A stretch of DNA of 64,000 nucleotides, from positions 52,715-116,714 of the forward strand of contig WBZZ01003114.1 in the NCBI GenBank assembly GCA_019918135.1. The letters run 5' to 3'. How positions within the stretch are numbered: the first letter of the stretch is position 1; every line of letters begins with the position of its first letter. Source of the stretch: Paulinella micropora. Its lineage: Eukaryota > Cercozoa > Imbricatea > Euglyphida > Paulinellidae. The position numbers and the translations under genes are program-made. The notes below the pieces were generated by a model that saw only the letters and a program-made list of their open reading frames with translations, was not told where the DNA came from and searched no databases. This document shows positions 42,448 to 53,059 of this stretch, piece by piece.

Positions 42448-44022
42448 TTAGGGGGGGGCGGCGCCCAGCCGGCCCAGCGCCCAGGCCGGCAAGCGAATCC
42501 GGATGTGCCGCAGGGGTTCACACTGGTCGTCGTGGCACACAAAAAAGAGGTTGCGCCCGTTGACGACGGCCGACACAAAGTTGCTCTGGTGCTGGTACGC
42601 GGCGCCGCGCACCGCCGACTGGAAGGGGCACCGGGCGGCCTGGGCGGGCGTCGGTGCCGTCAGGTTGCTGTAGGCCGTGACCCGCACCCACCCGGACGCC
42701 CGGTCCCCGTGGCTGCCGTGAGCGCGCTGCGCCCAGTTGAGCAGCGGCTCGCCGCCGGCGGCGCCGAGGTAAGGCGCCACCAGGTGCTCCAGCAGCGCCC
42801 GGAAGCCGTACGTGGCGCCCGGGGTGGGTACCCAGCCCCGCGGCTCGCAGTACAGGCGGCCGGGCAGCCCGCTGTCCCAGGGTACGTACACCGGCCCCCG
42901 CGCCGGCCCTAGTGCCGGCTGCGGACCGCGGGCGGCCGACGGCGGCGGCTGTGGGCCATGGGCGGCCGACGGCGGCGGCGCGGGCGGGGGCGCGGGCGGC
43001 GCCGTCGGCGCGGGGGGGTGCCACTCGGGGGGCTCGTCCTCCACGACCAGGGTGGCCGCCCGGGCCAGCCGTGCGAGCTCCTGCAGCCTCGGCGCCAGGC
43101 CGGGGGGCGGCGGCGGCGGCGGAGCGCCCGCTCGTTGCTGCCGCACGCTGGCGTCCAGCAGGAAGTCGCGCCACGACAGGCCACGGGTCGTCAGCTCGCC
43201 GCCGGCGCCGAGGCGGCCCACCGGCACGCAGGGCCGGCCGGCCAGGACGGTGCGGCAGGAGCCCTTGAGGCACAGTTGCAGCTTGGCCCCGCCGAGCTCC
43301 CGGCAGGTCGCACACACTAGCCTGGCGCCCTTGTCGGCGTACGGGTAGCGGATGAGGCGGTTCTTGTCATAGACCGACTGGTCGACGACCTTGGTGAGCA
43401 GCTCGCCCTGGGCGCGCTCGCAGCCGTAGTGGACGTGGCACAGCTTGGCGACGAGGAAGGCCAGGGCCTTGGCCGCGGCCTTGGGCAGGTACAGCGAGTG
43501 GTACACGAGCCGGAACGACGCCTTGTAGCACCCGCGCACCCGGCAGTAGCCGCAGGAGTTGAGCAGCACGGCCGTGCTCAGCGCCGGGTCCGCGACCAGG
43601 AACCCGACGGCCCGGTGCGCCACGGCGACAAAGCAGTCGCGGTGGAGGGCGGCCGGCCCCGCGCTGTCGCAGGGCGCCAGGATCTCGGCCGGGCAGGCCG
43701 TGTGGCCCGGCAGCGCCCAGTCCAGGTCCAGGTAGAATTTACCAACGTCTGGCAGCGTACGCTCGACCAGCGGCACCGCCCAGGGCGTGCCCCGCAGGCA
43801 GGCCAGCAGCTCCACCACCTGCAAGTAGACCTGCGGGTCATCCGGTAGCAGGAACTTGCCCCCCGTGAAGCTGGTGCTGTTGAACGGCTGCGTTCCGCCC
43901 ACGGGCACGCGGTAGCGCCGCAGCAGCGCCTGCAGTTGCGCGGAGCTAGCGAGCTGCCGGGCGGAGTCTCCGGCGAGGGAGGCAGGGCAGTGCTCCGTCC
44001 AGGCCGGCTCGCTCAGCTCCAT
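42448..44022 (-). CDS. PrimPol / herpes-UL52-type archaeo-eukaryotic primase
   Basis: An intact 524-residue protein from the ATG at 44022. Motif I with the metal-binding Asp pair is YLDLDW (about 97-102); SFRLVYH (169-175) fits motif II; DQSVYDKNRLIRYPYADKGA (214-233) closely matches the third motif of PrimPol. The C-terminus has the UL52-type zinc pattern C...H...CH-x3-C (CPFQ, YQHQSN, VCHDDQC). A Pro-rich spacer of about 70 residues separates catalytic and zinc parts. Such enzymes make primers or extend DNA during replication or damage bypass. Homologues exist in eukaryotes and in many large DNA viruses; which origin applies here needs a tree. Confidence 0.8.
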   Translation of the reverse strand: MELSEPAWTEHCPASLAGDSARQLASSAQLQALLRRYRVPVGGTQPFNSTSFTGGKFLLPDDPQVYLQVVELLACLRGTPWAVPLVERTLPDVGKFYLDLDWALPGHTACPAEILAPCDSAGPAALHRDCFVAVAHRAVGFLVADPALSTAVLLNSCGYCRVRGCYKASFRLVYHSLYLPKAAAKALAFLVAKLCHVHYGCERAQGELLTKVVDQSVYDKNRLIRYPYADKGARLVCATCRELGGAKLQLCLKGSCRTVLAGRPCVPVGRLGAGGELTTRGLSWRDFLLDASVRQQRAGAPPPPPPPGLAPRLQELARLARAATLVVEDEPPEWHPPAPTAPPAPPPAPPPSAAHGPQPPPSAARGPQPALGPARGPVYVPWDSGLPGRLYCEPRGWVPTPGATYGFRALLEHLVAPYLGAAGGEPLLNWAQRAHGSHGDRASGWVRVTAYSNLTAPTPAQAARCPFQSAVRGAAYQHQSNFVSAVVNGRNLFFVCHDDQCEPLRHIRIRLPAWALGRLGAAPP

Positions 44023-44631
44023 GCGGGTACCACTGCTCCCCGGGGCGGCCCGCGCCGTTTTGGGGTGTACATGCCCCCCGGGCTCCCCGTCCCCGCCCCC
44101 GCCCGCCGCCGCTCCCCCCTCCCGGCCGGGGTGGCCGACCGTGCCGACCAGCGCTCCTCTCGCCGGGCCCGCGACACCGGCGTGGCCCCCCCACGCGCCC
44201 GCCCGGGGGTGGCCGGGGGTGCGGCGCCCCGCCCTACCCAACACGGGGCGCGGCCTCGCCCCCCCCGGCCGGGGGTGCGACCGTGCCGACGAGCGTGCCT
44301 CCGCCGGGCCCCCGACACCGGCGTGGCCTCGTGCCCGCCTCGCCCGTGTGTGCCCGGCGGCCCCGACGGCGCCCGGCCGCCGGGCGCGGGGAGGAGGAAG
44401 GGCTGTGACGGCTCCCTCCCCCGCCCCCCCCCCCCCCGCCGCGGGCCCCCCCCCTGCCCGCTCCCCCTCCCCTGGCCCGCGGGAGGGCGCCGCCCCTCTT
44501 TTCCCCCCTTCCTGGCTTTCTGTCACTCACCCCGTTCGCGTGCCCTGGCTACCACGCTGGGTGGTACTGACAAAAGCAGTCGGGCCTTTCCTCGCTCTGG
44601 CTACGGTCGGTAGTACGGCGGTGCGAGCAGA
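44023..44631. promoter_or_regulatory. Divergent GC-rich promoter region with imperfect repeat
   Basis: Between the primase (minus) and the next plus-strand gene. Two imperfect copies of a block containing CCGTGCCGAC and CGACACCGGCGTGGCC lie at about 44138-44190 and 44279-44333. C runs occur near 44430. No gene seen; the repeats may be regulatory or simply tandem duplication. Confidence 0.35.
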
Positions 44632-46044
44632 ATGGCAGATTTTCTTGAGCCCAGTGTTTCAGTGTTTAAAGTCCAGCTGCAGGACCCGTACCCGGACCAG
44701 GACCAGGATCCGAACCCCCGGGACCAGGACCCGCCGGAGGCGCGCGGGTTCCCGCCCGACCTAGACAGCCTCCTCTCGGAGTCCCTGCACGTGGCCCCGG
44801 CCCCGGAGCGCGCGTCCCGGGAGGAAGTGTTGCACTTGTTGGCGGGCGGCAGTACGCCCCATTGCTTCTGCCGGTCCTGTGGCCGCGTGTGCGACGGCCC
44901 CGGGACCTGCCAACGCTGCTGCGGCCATTGCTTGTGGCTGGCGGGGGAAGCTATTCATGCGGAGGAGCGTCCCGCGCGGGGCCACCTGACTGTCTGCGAC
45001 GAAGCCCGGCTCCCGGCCTGCTACAGCTTCCGCCTGGAAGATGCCTGGCTGCGCTCGGCCGATTCCGAGGTACTACGGCAGATACTCGGGCGCGCGCTCC
45101 AAGGAGGCCCCGGCCAGGCACCGGCGGTGGACGAGGCGCCGGACGGTGCGCGGGACAGCTCCTTGGCCCAAGACCTGCTCCGGCTGCTGCGGACTTACTT
45201 TGGTCACACGACGGACGCGGCGGCGTCCTTCTGCCAGGTGATGTACGATGACGGGCACTCGATCCACTGTGACGACCGTACCTGGTGCGACGAGGTGGCG
45301 AAAGCCCTGGGAGATGGGGACGTCGAGTGCCTCAGGACACCGCTGGACGTGGAACGAGTGCTGGCCAGCACGGGCCCGGCCATGCTCAAGCTGCCCGTCT
45401 TCTTCTATCCACTCTCGCTGCAGGGGACACGGTACGTGGTGGTAGAAAAGCGGCTCCAGGTGAGGGCGGGACAGCCGGTACCGAACCCGCTGGGGGAGGT
45501 CAAGGGGGCGGGCTTCGTCCCCTTGCTGCTGGCGGCCGCGCGCGAGCCGGCCGAGAGCGGCACCTCGCTGCGGGTGAGCTATCGGGAGCCGGGCCGCCAG
45601 GAGCCGCACACGCTGGCCGACTCGGCCAAGCAGCCCGGCACGTTCGCTTTTACCCACCCGCACACAGACTCTCCGGGTACTTCGCCGCACTACCTGTCGC
45701 TGTTGCGCTCGACGGTGGCGGGGTACGACCACCAGGCCGAGCTGGAGCGGCACGTGGAGCAGACGACTGAGGGGTGGGCGCAGTGGGCCATGCCGTCGTC
45801 GGCCCCCTTGACCCCGGCCCAGCAGGTGTTCGTGCAACTGTGGTACGTGCAACTTATGCAGCGGGTGCGAGACAAAGGCCGGGCGGGGGGTCCGCCGGCC
45901 CAGAGCGCAAGGGAACCACGGCCGGGCACAACAGGCGAGCCTGAGGGACGGGAGGCAGACAGTGCCTTCGAGCCATCTTCGCTTCCTGAACGGGGCGCAC
46001 GTGGTCGAGCCGTCGGTAGCGCTGAGCGAGTCACAGGCTGGTAG
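44632..46044 (+). CDS. Hypothetical protein with Cys-rich N-terminal knuckle
   Basis: An intact 470-residue frame. A short D/P/Q repeat (PYPDQDQDPNPRDQDP) precedes a Cys cluster (CFCRSCGRVCDGPGTCQRCCGHC, about residues 82-104) that could bind zinc. The rest is globular without recognised motifs. The end of the frame (after about residue 420) is compositionally different and the neighbouring frame takes over a sensible sequence from about 45990, so this gene and the next may be one protein joined by a shift. Confidence 0.5.
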   Translation: MADFLEPSVSVFKVQLQDPYPDQDQDPNPRDQDPPEARGFPPDLDSLLSESLHVAPAPERASREEVLHLLAGGSTPHCFCRSCGRVCDGPGTCQRCCGHCLWLAGEAIHAEERPARGHLTVCDEARLPACYSFRLEDAWLRSADSEVLRQILGRALQGGPGQAPAVDEAPDGARDSSLAQDLLRLLRTYFGHTTDAAASFCQVMYDDGHSIHCDDRTWCDEVAKALGDGDVECLRTPLDVERVLASTGPAMLKLPVFFYPLSLQGTRYVVVEKRLQVRAGQPVPNPLGEVKGAGFVPLLLAAAREPAESGTSLRVSYREPGRQEPHTLADSAKQPGTFAFTHPHTDSPGTSPHYLSLLRSTVAGYDHQAELERHVEQTTEGWAQWAMPSSAPLTPAQQVFVQLWYVQLMQRVRDKGRAGGPPAQSAREPRPGTTGEPEGREADSAFEPSSLPERGARGRAVGSAERVTGW

Positions 46045-47691
46045 CCGGGTCCCTGAGCGTGGCGCGGCCGACTCTCTGTCAGTGTCCGGGTCGCGGCCCG
46101 TGCCAGCGCTCGTGACGTCGGCGGTCCAGGAGACGCTGCAGGTGGAGGCGGACACGCGTGTCTTCAAGGTACCCAGCACGGCGTACCAGGAGTTCTGCCA
46201 GGGGTTGGCCCGAGCCCGGCAGGAGCTGGGAGACACCGTTCTGGACCACCAGAGCGTCCAGCTGTCCATGGAGGGTGCCCCGCCAGGCGAGGCGGAAATC
46301 TTTTTTTACGCCGCGGGGCTAGTGCCCCTCAAGGCGGCCGAGGAGGTGCTGCGGGGGGCACCGAAGCCTGTTCCCGGGGGCCAGGCCAGCGTCACTCTGC
46401 CGTGGATCTGCGTCAGCTGTGACGCGGCGCAGGAGCCCTCCCGCAGCACCACCTTTGTGTGCCACAGCTGCGCGCGGAAGCTGCCGGGTGGCGGGGGGCC
46501 CGCCGCGGCGGGGGCGGCCCAGGAGGTGGTCTCGGTCTCGCACAGCACCACCTTTGTGTGCCCCAGCTGCGCGCGGAAGCTGCCGGACGGCGGGGGCCCG
46601 CCGCGGCGGGGGCGGCCCAGGAGGCGGTCTCGGTCTCGCACAGCACCACCTTTGTGTGCCCCAGCTGCGCGCGGAAGCTGCCGGACGGCGGGCGGCCCGC
46701 CGCGGCGGGGGCGGCCCAGGAGGCGGTCTCGGTCTCGCACAGCACCACCTTTGTGTGCCCCAGCTGCGCGCGGAAGCTGCCGGACGGCGGGCGGCCCGCC
46801 GCGGCGGGGGCGGCCCAGGAGGCGGTCTCGGTCTCGCACAGCACCACCTTTGTGTGCCCCAGCTGCGCGCGGAAGCAGCTGCCAGTGGCAGAGGCGGAGC
46901 TCAGCGAGTCGACCTTCTTCTGCACGATCTGCCAGAAGCACCAGCCGCTGGCGCAGGCCGACCCCGGGGAGTCGTCCGTCAGCTGGACGACCTGCCAAGA
47001 GCACCGGGCCTAGGCTAAATCCGAGGAGCAGCCCTCTGTCTGCACCGCCTGCGTGCTGGTACAGCAGCAGCCGCAGGCGGAGCCCAGCCAGTCGTGGACT
47101 GGCTGCACGGTGTGCCAGCACGTACAGCAGCAGCAGCAGCAGCAGCCGCAGGCGGAGCCCAGCCAGTCGTGGACTGTCTGCACGGCGTGCCAGCACGTAC
47201 AGCAGCAGCAGACGCCGGCGGAGGCCGAGCCCAGCCAGTCGTGGACTGTCTGCACGGCGTGCCAGCACGTACAGCAGCAGCAGCCGCCGGCGGAGGCCGA
47301 GCCCAGCCAGTCGTGGACTGTCTGCACGGCGTGCCAGCACGTACAGCAGCAGCAGCCGCCGGCGGAGGCCGAGCCCAGCCAGTCGTGGACTGTCTGCACG
47401 GCGTGCGTCCTGGCGCAGCAGCAGCCACCGACGCAGGCGGAACCCAGCCAACCAGATTCTGTCTGCACAGTGTGCTGGCACGTGCAGCAGGCGCAGCCCG
47501 TGTGTGGCTCCTCCCCGGCCCAGCGCACGGGCGGCGCGGCGGCGGCACACCCGGAGGTGGCTGCTCTAGCCTCTGCCTGGACGCCCCCACTCGATACCTT
47601 GGCGTACGCCCCCGGCCCGTCGGCGCCCCCGGCGTACGTCCCCTCCTTGTCGAATTACTACTCCTACTGGGCGCAGCAGCTGGCGTGCTAA
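45962..47691 (+). CDS. Tandem C-x2-C repeat protein with Gln-rich tail
   Basis: It opens with a soluble domain, then five units of about 99 bases (STTFVCPSCARKLPDGG, then PAAAGAAQEAVSVSH), each with one C-x2-C. One unit is a base shorter, which shifts the frame near 46590. A transition (FFCTICQKH) and an in-frame TAG (47011-47013) precede about seven units of 63-75 bases (SWTVCTACQHVQQQQ, then PPAEAEPSQ). Paired C-x2-C knuckles could form zinc-binding arrays. No start ATG is seen in this frame, so it may be the C-terminal half of the gene before it. Function unknown. Confidence 0.5.
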
Positions 47692-47721
47692 AAACCGTGG
47701 CGTCTGTGTCGGTGTGCGGGC

Positions 47722-47767
<46 letters not shown>

Positions 47768-47868
47768 AGACCCACCCTCGTACGGGCTCGGCCGGCGTCG
47801 GTCAGTACCTGCCAACCTCTGAGTTTGGTTTTCTTTTATTTAAAAACTGGTGCCGCACCTCGTGTATC
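47692..47868. repeat. GA microsatellite in 3' spacer
   Basis: A GA tract of about 38 bases at 47727-47763 lies between convergent genes. Confidence 0.8.
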
Positions 47869-50800
47869 TTAGTTCACTCGCCGCCCGGCGCGTTCCTGGC
47901 GCGCCCGCCCGCCGCGGAGGTCCCTCCCCTGCCGGCTTCTTCTGCCACAGCCACCGCACACCACACATCGGAGGACACAAAAGAGCACCGCCAAGAGCAG
48001 CAGCCCCACCAAGAGGTTGATCCCCCAGAAATACAGAGCCCTGAACACGATGCACGTAGGTACTTTGCGGTTCAGGGGCCCCCGGTCCGGGACGGGGATG
48101 AAACCCAGCGGCTTTCTGTCCTTCTTGCAAATATCCGGCAGGCAGGTGAGGATGCCCTTCTTCACACAGTCGGCCACCGCCCGCACTACGTCTTGCAGCC
48201 CCTCCCAGAAGTCCTGGCCAAACTGCTTGAGGGCGGCCACGAAGCGCGCCAGCGCGTCCTGCTTGGCGGGCGAGGGCGGCGCCAGCGGCGTCACGCCCAG
48301 CCCGTTGAAGTACCGGGGCGGCCGCTCCGTGTCCACAAAGGCGTCCAGCACCTGTTCAAAGAGGCCCTGGTTCGCGAGCGCCGCCCCCGCGGCGGCCGTG
48401 AGCTCGTTGGCACGCACGCGCAGCTGGTCGAGCTTCCCTGTCTCTTGCTTCGCCCTGGCCAGCCGGTCCCTGGTCTCGTTCAGCGCCAGGCGGAGGCTGG
48501 CCTCGTCCTCGTCGTAGCCCCGCAGCGCCTTCTCGGCGGCCGCCAGGGCGCGCGCCACGGCGGCCGCGACGTCCTGGTACGCCTCGGCCCGGTCGCGCAC
48601 CTGCGCTCGGTTCAGGGCCAGGGCGCGGAGGATGCTGTCGCGCAGGGCGTCCTGCTGGTTCTGCCAGCCGTTGAGCCGCTCGGCCTGCACCTCCGGGTCC
48701 AGCCCCGCGCGCCCGCGAGCCCGAGCAGCAGGTCCATGGTCGACTGCACGCGCGCGCTGGCCGCAAAGGAGGCGGCCGCGGCCGCGGCCACCGCGGACCC
48801 CTGGAGCTGCGCCAGCTGTGACCCCACGGCCGGCGCGCTGTCGACGTGGGCCGTGAAGAAGGAGCCGGCGGGCGCGTAGCGCGTCTGGTCCAGGGACAGG
48901 TCCCAGCAGCGGACGCCGCCCGCCGCGGGCCAGCCGGCGGCGGGCCCCGGGGGCGTCTCCGCCGGCCCGTGCGGGAAGGACCACAGGGCGCCCACCAGGC
49001 CGCTCGTGCCCGCGGCCAGGGCCCGGACACGCTCGGCCGGCGCGTCGGTGCCGGGCACGTCCAGCACGTAGCGGCCCGCGGCGCGCAGCTCGGCGGCCAC
49101 GGTCTCGTTGGCGGCCGTCGTCGTGAGGGCCACGTACAGCCCGCTCCCGTTCCGGGACCCGGCCTCCTGCGCGGTGTAGTCCAGCACCAGGCGCAGCCCC
49201 GGCTCCTGGCCGCCGGCCCGGGGCACGAGCTTGGCCAGGGCCGCGCTGGGGCAGGCGCTGCGCAGGTCCGCCCGGCGGGCAAAGGCGCTGCCCGGCACCC
49301 GGAAGGTGAGGCGCTCGTTCCAGGTCCGCTGGCCCAGGCGCAGCAGCCCGACTCCCCGCCCAGGTTGTCCAGGGTCTCGCCCTCCCAGAACCGGACCTCG
49401 GGCCACCAGTGCGTGCGCAGCAGCTCGCACAGCGGCCCCTCCCCCCGCTCCTGCGCGTCCTCGCAGCGGCGCTGCTGCCACGGCCCCCCCCCGTCCGGCT
49501 CCCGCAGCCGCTTGCGGCTGTCGGCCGGGGTGGTGCCGGCGCGGGCGGGCTCGAAGCGGGCGCTGCCGTGCTGCTCCTTCCAGGCGCGGGCGGCGTTGTC
49601 GTCGGCGGCGGCCAGGGGGACCCGGGGGCGGTTCAGGACGTTGCGGGGCGCGCACGCGCCGCCCGCCCAGGGCCGCGCACACTCGAGCGGGTACAGCAGG
49701 TGGGCGTTCTGGTCCGGCCGCCCGTCCTGGTCCCGCAACGTAAAGAGCGCGTAGTCGGTCGAGCGCAGCGCCGCGAGCGGGTGGCCGCTGACCTCGTACG
49801 GCAGCACGTCGTACACGAAGCCGTAGCCGGCCTGGAAGCCGCACCAGAAGTGCAGGCAGGCCAGGTAGCCCAGCACCAGCATGGACTCTTCGGGCAGCTG
49901 GTGCCGCCGGACCGGCTCCAGGGCGCGCTCGTGCGTCCGCCCCGTGCGCGGGTCCGTGAGCCGCAGCCGGAAGGCCTGCCTGGTCTCCACGTGGCGCAGC
50001 AGCCACAGGGGCAGCAGCTCGGGCGTGGCGAAGGCGGCCGTCAGCGTGGCGCAGCGCTGGGGCTGGGGCGGGGGCACCCACTGCAGCGCGGCCAGCGGCG
50101 GCGGGAGCTGTGGCGCGCGCGTCTGCGCGGGGGCGGCCGTGAAGAAGGCCCGTTCCCCCAGGCTCAGGTCGTCGGGCAGGTCCCCGTACACCTCGAGGAA
50201 GATGCGGCTCAGCTGCTTCAGGCGCAAGAACTGCGTCGCGAACTGGGCGCTCTTGTAGAAGAGCAGCGGGAACGTGTAGGCCCGCGGGTTGCCGGTGCGC
50301 TCCTGCAGCTGCTTGGTCTGGGGTTCCAGGTCGGCCCAGTGCGTCGCGCAGGCCTGCGCGCCGGTCCCCGCCGCCGCCAGGCGCTGCCACACGCCGAGCT
50401 TTTCCTGCGAGCCGGCCGCGTCGCCGAGCTCCGCCTCGCGTGACAGCTGGTACAGGTTGGTGTTGGCGTACGACGCGTTCGCCCCCGTCTGGTCGGGCAG
50501 GGACGACTGCTCGCACCAGGCGCGCAGCAGCTGGTTCAGCTCCGCGAACGAGCGCAGCGTCGCCACGGCCGGCCAGCCGGAAAGAAGGAGTAGAAGGCCG
50601 CCGTCAGGTCCGACGCCTGGTTGCACGCGCCCCCGTTGGTCAGGTCCAGGAAGGCCTCGTCGGCCGCGCCCGGCTCCCACCGGACGCCGCCGAGCCCCTG
50701 CTCCGTGCGCAGGCAGCGCTGCCTGGTCGCCGTGAGCCAGCAGTTGCAGTCGCCCGGCGCGCGCGGGGCCGTGAGGGAGGCGGGCACGGTGCAGTCGGCG

Positions 50801-52677
50801 GGCCCGAGCAGCTGCATGATGTCCCGGAAGGTGAACCAGTTGTCCGACTGCTCCATCAAGAACTCGGGGTGGCAGAAGAAGCGGACCGTGCCCAGCACCA
50901 GCCACTGCAGCGGCAGGGCGGACACCCGGGCGACCTCGGCGGCGTAGCGGGAGAACACGCCGCCCCCCGTGAGCCCCGGCAGGCTCCAGTACTCTTCGAG
51001 CGACCGGGCCGCCCCGCCGCCCGGCGGCCGCCGCTCCGCCGCGCTCGGCGCGTACGTCTGGTACTGCAGCCGGACCTCGGGGTCCTCGAGGGCCCAGGCC
51101 GAGAAGTTGCGGGACTCGGTCAGCAGGCCGCCGAGCTGGCTCTGCGCAAACTGCAGCACCACGGTGAAGCGGAACCAGCACGCGTCCTCCCGCTCCGCGA
51201 ACCACGCCGAGCCGCGGGGCGCGCTGCCCCCCTCGGCGAAGAGCTGCGTGCCGTACTGCCGCAGCGCGAGGGCGGCGTAGTCGAACAGGGCCCGCGCCAG
51301 GGCGCGGCGGTTGCGCTCGCGCACCTGCAACTCGCGGATCTCGGCCAGCGTCGCGCGCGCCAGGTCCACGAGCCCCGCCAGGTCCACGGTGTACTCGCCC
51401 AGCAGCGCGGCCTGCTCCGTGCCGACCCGCCCCAGCTGCCGCAGCAGGGCTTGCAGCGCCTGCACGTCCGCCGCTAGGTTGTCGTTGTAATCGTCGAGGC
51501 GTTGCAGGACCCCCTGGGTCTGCACTTCGAACTGGCCGGCTAGCTCGCCCTGCCGGTCCTGGTACTCGCGCATGGCGTCGGCCGCCCGCCGCACCGACGC
51601 GTTCAGGTCCCCCGCCAGCAGCTGCTCCTGTTCCCGCAGCGTGGCCTGCTGCAGGACCAGGGACGCGAGCGTGGCGTTGAGGGCGCGGCTGCGATTGTCC
51701 AGCGCGCCGAACGCCGCGTTGCGTACCGTGGTCGCCCCCTTGAGCGCCTCCTGCAGCTTGGCGGCGCCCTCGTAACCGGACCGGAACGTCCGCGCGAACT
51801 TCTCCGCCGCCCCGGCCAGCACGGCCTGCGTCAGCGCCTCGTCCCAGCAGCTCGCCGTGTTGGGCGTGTCGCCGATCATGCTGCCGCCCAGCGCCGAAGG
51901 GAGGGCGGAGCAGTTGCCCGCGCCCGCGGCCCCGACCAGCGGCGTGCACTGCGTGCCGTCCGGGCACGGCGTGTCACAGTGGGCGCCGTACAGGCCGCCG
52001 CCGCGGGCGGCCAGGCAGCGCACCTGCCCCTGCAGGCAGGCCACGTCCCCGGGCTGCAGGCACTGCTGGCTGTCGACGCAGAAGCGCGAGAACGTCGCGC
52101 CCTGCCGGGTCTGCTTGAAGCACTGGTACCGGCCGGCCGCGGCGGACAGCTGCGCGCAGCCGTGGTCGGCGCTCTCTTGGGCGGTGCAGGCGCAGATGTC
52201 CTGGCCGTCGGGGCAGGGCTGCACGCCGCCGTCCTGCAGCGCCCGGCGCCGGCCGTCCGCGCCCCGCGCCTGCCCCTGGCGCGCGAGCACCGAGTACTGG
52301 CGCCACGCGGCCGCCCGCGCCGCCTCGCTCTCGGCCTGCACCAGGTTGCCGAGGGGTTCGCAGTGGCTCAGGTCCGCGGTGTGGAAGCCCTCGGGCACGT
52401 AGCCGAGCAGCGTCCTTTCCACGGTGCTCTGGGGCCGGCACACCTCGAGCTCGCCGTACAGCAGGCCCCGCTCGCCGTCGCCCAGCGCCGCGTCCGCCAG
52501 CACAAACTCGAGCGTGCCGCACTCCCGGCCGGGGGGCAGGTCGGCCTGGTCAAACTGCAGCTCCAGCAGGGTCGAGGCCAGCTGGCCCTCGTGGTACGCA
52601 CTCAGCACGTGCAACGCCCCGGCCCCCGGCGCCCAGGCCGCCGCCGCCCAGGCCATCGCCCGGGCACCCAGCAACAT
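47869..52677 (-). CDS. Very large type I membrane glycoprotein, three -1 shifts
   Basis: The ATG at 52677 opens a signal peptide (AMAWAAAAWAPGAGA). About 1,600 residues follow: a Cys-rich region (CPDGQDICAC, CLQPGDVACLQG), long helical/coiled regions, N-glycosylation-type sites (NCSA, NRSR, NATL, NASV) and near the C-terminus a membrane segment (GINLLVGLLLLAVLFCVL) with a short basic tail. Three -1 steps (near 50575, 49340, 48715), each like a one-base loss, link the frames. Layout suggests a surface fusion, adhesion or spike-like protein, but I recognise no family. Divergent from the BspA-like surface gene. Plus-strand open frames over it are shadows. Confidence 0.6.
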
Positions 52678-53059
52678 CCGGCTCACCGCGCGTTGGGCCA
52701 CACCCACGCTTTTGGGCAGAGGTAGCGACCCCGCGCGGGGGGGACCCCCCCGTGCCCCCCCCCCCCCCCCCCTCCCCGGGGGGCCCCCCCCCGTGCCCCC
52801 CTCCTGGGCGCCGTGCCACGCCCGAGGGGGGGTCCTCCCCCCGTGCCTCCCCCCCCCCTCTCTGAACGCCGCTCCCCGCCCCCCCGCGCGGGGGGGTCTT
52901 CCCCCCCGAACGCTGCCCCTGGGCGCCGCCCCTTGCCCTTGCCCTGGGCTGACAGTTTCTCGCCCAGGCTGCTCGGGTGACGAGCGGCAGGTAAGTTCAC
53001 CCCAGCCGGCAGCGGACGTCATCGGGGGTGTGGAACCGGAGTCAACGACAGAGGGAAGG
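52678..53059. promoter_or_regulatory. Divergent spacer with long C and G runs
   Basis: Between two divergent surface-protein genes. It has C runs of up to about 18 (52758-52775) and CCCCCGCGCGGGGG-type inverted sequences. Likely a shared promoter; no defined site can be named. Confidence 0.4.

Noticed and set aside
42505-43848. Plus-strand open frames over the primase
   Set aside because: Shadows of a GC-rich gene; the minus frame has all primase motifs.
46306-47550. A 414-codon minus-strand frame over the C-x2-C repeats
   Set aside because: Leu/Arg/Ala repeat arising from the antisense of the repeat array; no independent support.
48017-52725. Several long plus-strand frames over the large surface glycoprotein
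   Set aside because: Biased composition without motifs; the minus strand has signal peptide, Cys pattern and membrane anchor in linked frames.
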